Assembly: GCA_916700875.1 (NCBI GenBank)
Contig: CAKAKS010000066.1
Span: forward strand, 13,652,361-13,716,360
Direction: 5' to 3'
DNA from: Sebastes aleutianus
Taxonomy: Eukaryota; Chordata; Actinopteri; Perciformes; Sebastidae
DNA length: 64,000 nt
Part shown: positions 1 through 12,700 of the stretch, piece by piece
How the letters are laid out: every line of letters begins with the position of its first letter
How positions within the stretch are numbered: position 1 is the stretch's first letter
Program-made: the position numbers and the translations under genes
Notes under the pieces: model-generated
Told to the model about the DNA's origin: nothing
Database searches by the model: none
The model's input: the letters and a program-made list of their open reading frames with translations, nothing else

Positions 1-17
1 TACTGGAACAATAATAC

Positions 18-538
18 CATAGATTGTATATAAGAAGTGGACGTAGACACCGTGACGTCACCCATTGGTTTGTGGACTGCCGTTTTGAAGCCTCGAGTTC
101 GGCATTTTGGCCGTCACCATCTTGGTTTTTGGCCGTCGCCAACTTTGTCTTTTGCCAGAAGAAGTGACACGAGAGGGTTGGAGCTAAGTACAAGATAATG
201 TTGTGGTAGCGACCTGTCAATCACAAGGTAGCCACACCCTAAAATATACTCTGCTTTATGGTCTATTTGACTCTAAATGGGACCATCATTTACTAAATGA
301 ACATCATGCTGTATTGAAGAAGACTTGAAACTAGCGATTGAGTCCATAAACTCATGTTTACAATGTTTACTGAGGTAATAAATCAAGTGAGAAGTAGGCT
401 CATTTTCTCATAGACTTCTATACAATCAGACTTATTTTTGCAACCAGAGGAGTCGCCCCCTGCTGGCTATTAGAAAGAATGCAAGTTGAAGGCACTTCCG
501 CATTTGCTTCACTTTTCAGAACCGGAGGTAGCAGCCTG
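18..538 (-). repeat. Dispersed repeat, copy 1 (same family as 45894-46484)
   Basis: It is strongly similar, as reverse complement, to 45894-46484. Shared landmarks include the GTATATAAGAAGT end, a CGTGACGTCACCCATTGGTT segment, a GAGTCGCCCCCTGCTGG core and the CACTTTTCAG end. It fills the hmcn2 intron before exon e1. No coding capacity is visible. Confidence 0.8.
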
Positions 539-594
539 ATTTTTGCTCATTAAATGTGACATTAAACTGTGTATGTTTGCTTATTGCACTGCAG

Positions 595-702
595 GAGTGT
601 TGGAGATAACTGCTGCTGTGCCAAGCCATGCCGGCAGGTACACATGCTCAGCCCGCAACCCAGCTGGAGTGGCTCACAAACACATCTCGCTGTCTGTGCA
701 AG
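595..702 (+). CDS. hmcn2: hmcn2 exon e1: C-terminal half of an Ig domain
   Basis: It starts after a CTGCAG acceptor and ends at AAG|GTAGG. It encodes the second half of an I-set Ig domain, with the HAGRYTCSARNPAG motif around the second cysteine. The exon holding the first half is not in the window, because the preceding 540 bases are a dispersed repeat, so the gene continues upstream. Confidence 0.85.
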
Positions 703-3700
703 GTAGGCTGTCATAGACTGGCTGCATGTTGCTGTGAAAACACTACCTGTTGTGTACATGTAACATGTAAATATATATATATATACACACAGTATAACAA
801 GGGATTTGTTCTCCCATGTACTTAGAGCCCCCAGAGATCAGGCCAATGGCAGAGGAAGTACAAGCAGTGTTGCATCATGGGACCGTTCTGCCCTGTGAGG
901 TTCAAGGTTTCCCCAGACCGTCCATCACCTGGCAGAGAGAGGGAGTTCCCATAGCATCAGGTAATGATTTATAAAATACACATAAAGCAACCTATATTGT
1001 ATATAAGTATTTAACAACATTAACATTCACTAGATTTAAGTCCAATAGTTCATGACTGTGTTCTGTGAGAACATTCTTAATACTTTCAACATGTTTACAG
1101 ACTGGACAGCTGTCTATCAAACCCCATACTGTATGTAGGTCTCACTGAAATTCATGGGACATGATCTGATTTTCATGCTCATGTGATGCGAATGTCTTGC
1201 TTGACTACAGGTCACAGGCTTGCTTTGCTCTCAAACGGCGCTCTGAAGTTTTCTCGCGTGACGCTTGGTGATGCGGGGACCTACCAGTGCCTGGCAAAGA
1301 GCCAAGCTGGCGTAGCTGTGGGCAGGACCAAACTAGTCCTTCAAGGTAACGTGGACTTTTTTGGTCTTACAGATGGGACGAAAATGGTGGTATCACTGTG
1401 TTTATTCCTCGTTATCAAACTGGTTATTTTGGACATTTATAAATGATCTAATACTCTCATGTTTCTCCAGTCCCACCCGTGCTGAGTGTGCCTCGTGTGG
1501 AGTACACTGCAGTGCTAGGCCAGCCAGTCAGTCTGGAGTGTGTGGCTGATGGGCAGCCCCAACCTGAAGTTACTTGGCATAAGGAGAGGAGGCCTGTGGT
1601 TGACGGCTCTCATATACATATCTTTGCCAATGGAACCTTGGCTATTATCTCTACGCAGCGCAGTGACGCAGGCATGTACACATGTACCGCCAAAAACCTC
1701 GCCGGCAGAGCCAGTCACGACATGAGGCTGCTTATTCAAGGTAGATTAAGAGCCATTTCATATCATGTAAAGTGAATATAGCAGGTTTATGTTTAATAGT
1801 ATTAATAAATACTTGTTGTTGCATTTCAGTCCCGCCCATGATTCCTCCTGCGCAGACAGAGCTGTCAGTCATTCAAGGATTTCAGGCGCTGCTGCCCTGT
1901 GCTGCTCAGGGTTCACCAGAGCCCAGAGTGACGTGGGAGAAGGATGGCGCCGTTGTGCCCGTCCGTCCAGGCAAATTCACTCGCCTGCGATCAGGAGAGC
2001 TAATCATCGAGAGGGCTGAGGTTCGCCTGATATTCTTCACTGCATTACTGTATGAGCCACAGCTCTGTCTAGCTCTGGGCATAATAATCAGTTTTGATTG
2101 CTTCCTTCACTCAGCCAGGAGATGCCGGCATGTTTACATGTGTAGCCACCAACGCAGCGGGCTCTGCGAGACAAGACATCCGCCTGTCCATCAACATGAG
2201 GCCTGCCTTCAAGGAGCTGCCAGGGGATGTGACCCTGAACAAAGGACAGAGTCTGGCCTTGTCCTGCCACGCTCAAGGGACACCTTCTCCTGTCATCTCC
2301 TGGACTGTCAACAACAGTCCTCACACAGGTATTCTCTTCAAATGCACTTTAATACTAGTATTACAGTGCCATTGTGACAAAAATCACATCACGGTGGCAG
2401 CCTCTGATGATCACAGTAACATGCAATCTTGTTTATAGTGATAATCCGTAAGATTTCAGTCCTGGTTGATTTGGCAACACCCTGTTTACTGGTGGTGACA
2501 GCAAATGCGGTTTAATATTACAGGTTCCAGGATACGGGGGGCAGTAAAACAACAAACTATTTTCATTTTAATTGATACATTTTCCATCATTCTGTGAGCA
2601 ACCATGGTCTGGTTTTATGCTGCTCATGGCCTGAGTCTGCAGACAGCGAAAGTGAAAGTAGTTGGTTACCTCGCTGAGAAGTTAAAGATGTGCATTCTGT
2701 CGCCTGCAGCTCTTCATCTTGATCTTCTTCATCTTGTTTTGTAGTTATATTAATGCATTTCCTGTGAATACTTCATAACAAAAGTTGTGTTTTGCCAGTT
2801 AAATGGTTTTAATGTGAAGCAGCAGCAGTAGGAAATGTTCGATTTGCATTTGCAGTAACTTAATACAGCATTATTTGTGGGAATTTCGCTACAGACACCC
2901 AGTTTGTTTACCGCAAATATATAAATATTGCAATTGCTGTCAATTGATTAAAATATTTAATCGCGATTAATCACACTTTTTTTTCTCTGCAAAATGTACC
3001 TATACACATGGGAGTGGACAAATATGCTGCTTTATGCAAATATATGTTTGTATGTATATATTTATTATTGGAAATCAATTAACAACACAAAACAATGACA
3101 AATATTGTCCAGAAACCCTCACAGGTACTGCATTTAGCATAAAAAATATGCTCAAATCATAACATGACAAACTCAAGCCCAACAGGCAACAACAGCTGTC
3201 AGTGTGTCAGTGTGCTGACTTGACTATGACTTGCCACAAAACTGCATGTGATTATCATAAATTGGGCATGTCTGTAAAGGGGAGACTCGTGGGTAACATT
3301 GGATTCATTAGGTTTTCTAGTTTCATGTTACTAGTATCTTCACTCTAGCTTTAAAACTAAGCCCACTACAACCTAAAAATTGCAAATTGTGTTAATGCCT
3401 TAAAGAAATATGCGTTAAAACAAATTATCGCATTAACTTTGACAGCCCTAATTGCAATACTTTCAATACTTTCATCAGTGATCCATAGGCTCAATCATCG
3501 TTGGGTTACCTCTTTCAGCGATAGTGACTTAACAGACATATATTTAGATGAAAATGACTTTAATGCAGTGTGAGTTAAAATGTAACCATGTTAAGCACTG
3601 ATTGATTAAACATTTTCCAGGTGCCACTGTAGATGAATCTGGCAGGAGCTCTGTGATCATTGAGAATGTGACCACGGCTAACGCCGGGACCTACGTGTGC

Positions 3701-6700
3701 ATAGCAGAAAACAGCGTGGGCTCCATCCGAGCGCTCTCATTCGTCCGTATCAGAGGTGAGCTTCCTGTCGAGGATTAGCTGGGGGGGGCTATCAATTTAA
3801 CTTTCTACAGATACTGATATCACTCTTGTGCTGTGTGTGTCTCCAGAGCCTCCGGTGTTAAAGGGTGAAGCCCACATGTCTCAGACGGTCATCCAGGGTG
3901 GCTCCGCTATGCTCGACTGTCCAGTCCACGGAGACCCCAGCCCGGTCCTCCGCTGGCTCCGGGATGGAAAACCTTTGCTGCGCCCCCTCCGAATGCAAGC
4001 GCTTCCCAACGGATCCTTGGTCATCTACAGCATCACTGTAAATACAGAGCTCCCTTTATGTTTCTTTTTTTATTTCCTACATTTTAGAGCAGCTCTCTTT
4101 AGAAAAGTTTTGTTAAACCAAGTTTGAATGATTAAGCCCCCGTGAGCAAACTACTCACATCAAATATTTAATGTCTCGGAGAACAATGGAGCAGTATTGA
4201 TCTAATCCAAGCTTCATCTGCAGTCCCCTTGGGTGGAGGAACAGTGTGCGACTGTCCTGCAGCATCCTGTTCCCACCTAAATCAGATTCACTTCAGTCAG
4301 AAAGGCTAACAGCATTAGCAACAGAGGGAGGAGGTGAACAGAGAGCTGGATGTTCCCAGACTCTGCCCCTCTCTCCTTAGCCCGTAACCTTGTTAGCCCT
4401 CTAACTGCTGCCGTAATTGCACAGCTTTCTCACAGACAGATGACTGTCCTTCCCACAGAGCACTCTAATGTGAAATTTCCTCTCTCTGGCCCAATAATAT
4501 CTATTATGACAAAGAATTCAATGGCATAAGGTCAGCTGCCCAGTAGAAAATGCCAGCTTTTCTTTGCTATAATGTCAGCTTTTCTTCACCATGAAACTAC
4601 ATGTGATCTAAGACACAGTTTTGTCCCAGAGCTCTGTGGCCCCATCAGAGGAAAATTGTCCCTCAGAGTGCCAATTAAAGCCAAACTCTCCTCCTCTACC
4701 TGTTTGATCTACAGGCTGCAGACGAAGGGGAGTACCAGTGTGTGGCCGAGAGTGAAGCTGGAAAAGCTGAGAGGACCATTACTCTCACGGTTCAGAGTGA
4801 GTTCTGTGCTTATAATTACACACATTGTCACGGGATATGACATTAATCAGAAAATACACACAACACCTGCAAGTAATAGCACTTTTTTTACCCATCAGAA
4901 TCTGGTTTCTCTTTCCAAGAACTATTCAAATAAATAGTTTTGTCCCACCTCCACTTATTTATGCATTTTGTTTTCTTCTTTGTCAAATTTTGGTTGATTT
5001 TTGTCACTTTTTTTCCTACCTTCGGAGACATTTCTATAAGCTCATTGGCTTTAGACTGAAAACTCCACCGTCTTTTCCTCTAATCCCTCTCCAACACAGT
5101 CAATGGAGGCTACTCTAACTGGGAGAAATGGGGTCCATGCAGTAGCACCTGTGGACAAGGCTTCCAAGAACGGATCAGGTTATGCAACAACCCACAACCA
5201 GCCAATGGCGGCCGATCATGCAGCGGCCACAGTATCGACTCTAAGAAATGCCAAACTGGTCTCTGTCCAGGTACGAATACATTTTTGTATTTCCTCCACG
5301 CCGGCAACAGCCATGGCCAGAGGCATTATGTTTTTAGGTTGTCCGTCTGTCCGTCACATTCTCGTGAACGAGATATCTCAGGAACGCCTAGAGGGAAGTT
5401 CTTCAAATTTGGCACAAACATCCACCTGGACCCAAGGATGAACTGATTAGAATTTGGTGGTCAAAGGTCAAGGTCACTGTGACCTCACAAAACACGCTTT
5501 TGGCCATAACTCAAGAATTCATATGCTAATTATGACACATATGCATGTCTGTTTGGTAATGAAAGGAGAGACTCCTCGCAAGACCAGAGGCAGCCTGATA
5601 GGCATGGTGAACGAGAGGGAGTTTGGTGTGTCCTTCCTGGAGGCCAACATTACAGACAATATGGAAGACGGGAGCAGCACTATGCAGGCACGCCTGGACA
5701 ACATTCCTCCCAGTGTGGGTGAGTGACCGCACTTTATGTCCTCCGGGTTGATATCACATGCCTAGAGAGAAAGGCCTTGGAGTCATTTCAGTGCAGTTGT
5801 TGTTGTACAACGAGTGTATAAACAAAATTGTTGGACAATCCAATGTGTTCTTGAATTAGACTCCAAGATGTACTGGACTCTAAACTCAGAACGTTAAACC
5901 TTTTTTAATTTGCACATTATAGGTTTAGCAAGACTTTAAAGTCAAACCTTTCGGATTTAAATTCATAGGATGCAACATAATTAATGCAACAAAAAGCAAA
6001 CAATCTAACTTTAAAATATAGACTTCTTTTAAATGGAAAAAGTATATATTAATTATTAGGGCTGTCAATCAATTAAAATATATAATCGAGATTATCTGCA
6101 TGATTGTCCATAGTTAATCGCGAATAATCACAAATTAATAACACATTTTTTCATCTGTTCAAAATGTCCCTTTAAAGGGAAAATTATTCTGTTACTCTGA
6201 CCCACAGTTTCAGGGAAAGCTGGAGTCTGTTCTGTTCTGTTTCTTCTTTCTTTCATTAAGTAGTGAAAACATGAGAGATCATTTATGGGATGTGGTCCTA
6301 ATCTTCTTTTCTGTGGCTCTGTAAGAGGCCAAGAGCTGATTATTTATTTTTTCGTTGTAGGTCCCTTGTTACGGTTGCTTGTGTCTGCGTTTGCTCCCAT
6401 CTACTGGACCACCGTGTTGCAGAGCGGAGCTGCCAGAAACGGCTACTCCCTCACTGAGGGCCAGTTCAGACAGGAGTCTCAGCTTGAGTTTGAGACCGGT
6501 AAGTTCTGCCCCAGATCAGTTTTACATGTATGGAAGTCAGATATTAAGTGTTAGCCAATGGATCATTTATTTAAGGTAATGTACTGTATATTCCAAGAAA
6601 GAGTTTGGTAGCTTGGCCAGATGCTCAACTCATCTGTTACATGATGAAAATATTGCATCTAAAATCATGCAGGCTTTGTAAATATCTCACTTATGTATTC

Positions 6701-9700
6701 ATGCTTACTTTGAATTATAACTGTTTACAGTGCAAACTACAAACAGACACAAACTAAAAATAAAAGGCTTTTTAGTAATAAAGTTTTTATCTTATCTCTG
6801 AATGTTCTTTTGTAGTTTACAAAACAACCAGCAGATGGCACCACTCACTTCCACTGACATTCATGAGTTTACACATGAAGGCTATTAATTCTAATCATGC
6901 TCCCTTGTGCTTGTAAATGAGTTGTCATTTTACTGTTCTTTAATCTCTTTAAACAGGGGAGATCCTTCGTTTGACCCATGTTGCCAGAGGTCTGGACTCT
7001 GAGGGAGTTTTACTAATCGACATCGTAATTAACGGATTTGTGCCTCCTTCACTATCATCATCTCATCTGAGCCTCCAAGTGCGTTCACTGCTGTCATAGT
7101 AATGTGTATTACAGACCTCAAACACATCTCACTAGAGATTTTGATGACATATGTAAGTTCCTCTTTCTTTTCCCTGACCTCATTTCTTTTGTGTCCCGCA
7201 GGAGTTCGATGAGTCATACGTGCAGACGGGCCAAGGGCAGCTGTACTCGTGGTCATCGCAGACCCACCAGAGAGGAGGGAACCCCATGGTGCTGCGCTGT
7301 AATCACACCATTATTTACGAGGGCCAGGAGGAGCGCCAGGGCCCCCTGCTCCAGCTGCTCAAGGTCTCCGGGATGAACAGCGTCTACAACATGTTCACTC
7401 TCACTTTGGACTTCCATATCACTGCCAACCTTCTCATACCAGGTCTGGGGGGGGAAAATGACAATGATTTAAAACTTCACTCTCATTACCTCACATGAAA
7501 TACTGGATCTGAATGTCGAAGCATCTATGAAACTGAACTTTTCTGTTTGCAGATGGTTATGGAGACACATGCCCTAAAGGTTTCATTCTTGACACGGCCT
7601 CCTACTGTGCTGGTATGCTGCTTTCCTTTATTTATGCCTCATTTATCTTTGAATATTTGTCCCTGCGCCAGTTTTATTATTATGATTCAATGTGTCCTTA
7701 TTAGACGAAGATGAGTGTGAGCTCCAGTCTCCCTGCTCTCACTCATGTAACAACATCATGGGAGGCTTTTCCTGCGCCTGTCCCTCTGGTTTCACCATCT
7801 CTACAGAGACCAACACGTGCCAAGGTGAGAGGAAAAAAAACGTTTTTGTGATTAATTACCAGATATACTGTATAATGGTAATGTCTCAGTTAAAGGGATA
7901 GTTCGGGTGTTTTAAAGTGGGGTTGTTTGAAGTACGTATCCATAGTCAGTGTATTACCTACAGAAGATGACGGTCGGCATGCCCCCAGTTTGGAGAAGCA
8001 GACAGGAGTTACCGCACAGAACGAATGCAATGTACTGCTGTGGACGGGGCCGTTAGCAAAACATATTTCAGCCACCTAAAAGAAAGGCCCACCTAAAAAA
8101 AAACGATATCAGTTTAAGTGTACGCTATATTTAGTATATTTTCACTGCTTTATCTTGCCGTCAGACAGTCCTTTTATTGCCGTTGTACCCATCTATGCTC
8201 TCGCCAAAGCCACCAGACTCCATTGACAAAACCTGTAATTTTACCTCACAAAATACAGGGTTGCTGGTCTACCGCTACCTCAATCGGTTAGTTAGTTTGT
8301 GTTATTGTGTGACTTTGGTGAATCCGAACTATCCAAAGTCACACAATGACACAAACAAACTAACCGATTGAGGTAGCGAGAGAGCCGCAACTCCTGTGTT
8401 CTGCAAGGTAAAATTACTGTTTTTTTCAATGGAGTTTGGTTTCTTTTAGGTGGCTAAAATACGTTTTGCTGCCGCCCCCGTCCACAGCAGTACATTGCTT
8501 TGCTTCAGTGTGGTAACTCCTGTCTGCTTCTCCAATTACTGTAGGTAATACACTGACTATGGATAGGTAACTCATACAACCCCACTTCAAAACACCATCC
8601 ATCCATCTGCAACCGCTTATCCCGTTAGGGGTCGCGGGGGGGGCTGGAGCCGATCCCAGCCGACATTGGGCGATGGCGGGGTACACCCTGGACAGGTCGC
8701 CAGTCCATCGCAGGGCTGACACATAGAGACAGACAACCATTCACACTCACATTCACACCTACGGGCAATTTAGAGTCAACAATTAACCTAACCTGCATGT
8801 CTTTGGACTGTGGGAGGAAACCGGAGTACCCGGAGAAAACCCACTTCAAAACACCCAAACTATCAATTTAAGGAAAATTGCCATCTTCCGCTAATCCATT
8901 GCCTCAGCGTTTGGCCTTACACTTGTGTTTCACTTAAAACCAGATATCGATGAGTGTTCCCAGGGCTCGCACATGTGCCACTACAACCAGCAGTGTGTCA
9001 ACACAGTGGGCACATATCGCTGCCAGGCCAAGTGTGGACCAGGATTTAAGCCCAGCATTACGGGAACCAGCTGTGAAGGCAAGTCACTGTTAATCACTGT
9101 TAAAACTGCCTGCACAACATTTTCATACGGAGGCATAACAACTTATCTTCTACTGCATCTTCCCTTTTTTTGTTGAAACCAATTACATTTGTTCCTGCAA
9201 TAATCCATAAAGACAAATCTCATTTCCTGCCATACAGTATCTTGTACAGTATACTGGATCACTGAAGCCTGATGTGTCAATTGTGTGTTTCAGATGTGGA
9301 CGAGTGCAAAGAGTCCGCTCTCTCCCCATGCCAGCATCAGTGTCTCAATACTCTGGGCTCCTACCGCTGCATCTGTCACCCTGGATACCAGCTGTCAGGA
9401 CATCGCTGCATCGGTCAGTCACTTAAACTTCCCACAGGATATTAAGAGCTGAGAAAAGTCATGGGAATTAAATTATTGTAACTTTCAAATCAAGGCGTGT
9501 CAGAATAGGATAATGTGTTAACTATAATGTGATAACTAACAGCTTTGTTGTAATGGTTGAACTTTTACAGACATCAATGAGTGCATGAGAAATGTCTGCC
9601 CGGCTCGCAAGGAGTGCCATAACACAGAGGGAGGATACCAGTGTTTCGACAGCTGCCCAGCTGGAATGACCAAAGCCGAGAATGGAGCCTGCATGGGTTA

Positions 9701-12700
9701 GTGGCTATCATACTTCATTTTTTCATCCACTTTCTTTATGTGCTAACTGTAGCATTAAAGGGATAGTTTAGTTTTTTTGTTTTTTTAGTCAGTGTATTAT
9801 CTAGACTAGAGTAGATGGCGGTCGGCGCCCCCAGCTTGGAGAAGCAGACAGGAGTTACCGCATGAAAGCAAAGTTGCTGGTCTACCGCTGCCTCGATCGG
9901 TTAGTTTGTTTGTGCTATTATGTGACTTTGGTGAATCCAAACCAACCAAACTCACTCAATAACATAAACAAACTAGCCAATTGAGGCAGCTTTTTGCTGC
10001 CGGCCCCGTCCACAGCAGTACATCGCTTTGCTTCTATGCAACTCCTGTCTGCTTCTCCAAGCTGTGGGTGTGCTGACCGTCATCTACTGTTCGGTAATAC
10101 ACTGATTATGGATACCGTAAGTACCTCATACAACCCCACTTCAAACACCCAAACTATCCATTTATATCATGACTTCATTCTTATAGAGACACAAAATCAA
10201 CTCACTTATGCTTTAAAGGGCTCATAAAACATAAAACACCTGTGATTTCCCTAATTAATTTGTATTTGGATGTTGAACAAGTGGCAGTTGGTCAAATAAG
10301 CTGGTCTTGTCTGCATTAGTATAATCAGTGGAAGCCAACAGGACTGTTGGTGATAGTATTGGCAGCTTCTACAGACCTCTCCACTGCATTTTACGTAACA
10401 TAACACCAGGTCAGATTTCAAAGGATTGCTTTAGGGCACAAAACGGCAAGAGGTCGCTGCTTGTCCTTCACAAAGAAAGCTGAAGCGTTTGAAAACGTCT
10501 ATTAATTGGTCCTCAAAGCAAACCTTTGACCAAAGCAACAAAGATCCTCTTTATAACAGGAAGCAACACAGTTTATGATAGTGTGGTCTTCATTTTGAGT
10601 AACTCTATAGTCCCAGTAGCACCACTGGTATGAGAAAGAGGCTGCCAGTCATCTCCACCATGGTCTAAATTATGGTTTTACTTTTGTTAAATTTTTTTGT
10701 TATCACAGTTATATCTTGATTTTTTTATTTAAAAAACACTCAATATTTTAATGCTTTCATTGTCTTAGTTATTTATTTTGTTTATATTAGTTTTCTTAAA
10801 GTCTTATGTTTAACATATTTAATATTTGTAAGGCCTTGTGTCTGAATGGTGCTCTATAAATAAAATTGCCTTGTCTTGCCTTTAAAATGTTGATAAAGTT
10901 GATCAGCAGAGTTACAGGAGATGCAAATGTAATGCTGAGATTTGTGCTGATATATTTTTGTTGACTGCATATTTTCCAGATGTTGACGAGTGCCAGGATG
11001 GAAGTCACACATGTCGCTACACTCAGATCTGCCAGAACACGATCGGAGGTTACGGTTGTGTGTGTCCCAGAGGTTACCGAACCCAGGGAGTGGGCCTGCC
11101 ATGTCTGGGTACGACATCTGCTGTGTCTGTTGTATAACACGACTCACCAATGATGCATGGTGAGTTGTGTATGACACACAATGACACATGGGAATTTACC
11201 TGAGACTTTTTATACCTTTTCAGACATTGACGAGTGCCAGCAGACACCGAGCCCTTGTGCTTACCAGTGCCGCAATGTGCCCGGCAGCTTTAGGTGCCTG
11301 TGCCCTCCTGGCACTGTGCTGCTCGGAGACGGGCGCTCCTGTGCGGGGCTGGAGAGAGGGCAGACCTTCACCAACGGCACCAGGGTCAGGGCGAGACTCC
11401 GCCCACAGCTGGTGTCGTCTCTCGGCAGGCCGATCCTCTCTCGTTCTCACGGAGTGTCTCGCATCACCAGACAGAGCTGTCCGGCGGGCTACACCGCCAG
11501 AGACGGCACATGTGTCGGTGAGTGGGCATCAAAACTGTCAAATACAGCATAAGTCCACATCATACTATCTTGCCAACCTCCTGATTCTCACACTTCATGG
11601 TATTCTCTGTACAGATGTCGATGAGTGTCAGCTCAGGAAGCCATGTCAACACGAGTGCCGTAACACCATTGGCAGTTTCCAGTGCCTGTGTCCCGCTGGT
11701 TACCAGCTCTTACCCAACGGCAGGAACTGTAAAGGTAAAGATTTACTGTAACTGTAACCTTCTTATCTTGCGATGTCACGGGATCACGCGAGAATCGCAG
11801 GTTCACATATCACACAAAAATCTATCTTGTCAGGCTTTAAGTAATGCGTTTGTGTCCGCCAAGCCAGAGCACGGACCAATCAGCATCCTTTTACAGGTTT
11901 CCTATGCAGCATGGAAAAGTATGGATTGCCCCCTATTCTGTTTTCTAAAATATAAAATTCTGAATTTCTAAAAGTAAATTGATCACACTAGCAGAGTGTT
12001 TTTCTTGGCGTTTGGAGCAGCCAGTACAGTCAAGATGTTTATGAGTGTGCGAGTGAGCACGGGTCAGAGCGTACTGAACTCACACTCCTACGCAGAGCTG
12101 CCTGTACATCTGGACGTCTCAGCCAGGGCCGGCACGTCCATATGAGCGAACGAGGCAGTTGCCTAGGGCGGCACTCTGCCAAGGTGGGCGAAATGTGGGC
12201 AAACAATTCATTATGAGCAAAATAACAATGATAATACAATAATAAAATGTAACCAATAGCAGTAACTGCAGGCTGACAGCACAGAGGGGAACGCTGCCTG
12301 TCAGACTGGGCCGATCTAATACTTTCAATATTGAGGGGGGGGGATACGAGCGTCCCTTCCTAATTTGGACTGATCCTCGTTTGTTGAAATCTGATTGGCT
12401 CAGTCATTTACATCATGAACGTGATGAACTGTGACTAGTGTTCCAGCTCACCTCATCTTGCCTGGCCGCCTTGTTTTGATTCAGTGCAGTGGTGACGTGC
12501 TAATACAAACTGAAGAGGTGTCATCCACTATGAAGTGTTTTGAAGGTCTTCAGCATCATCAGATTCTCTTTATACCACCAAAACTGTATTGGTGTTAAAA
12601 TTATTGCCCGACAGAAGTTCGCATAAAAGCAACAGCCCTGTAACAACATCCTCTGCACCCCGGGTCACAAAGTCATATATGGTCTGTAAAATCTACGGAG

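Noticed and set aside
11188..11751. 187-codon frame overlapping hmcn2 exons e21 and e22
   Set aside because: It is mostly out of frame with the EGF coding sequence and crosses an intron; only its last part is the true e22 frame.
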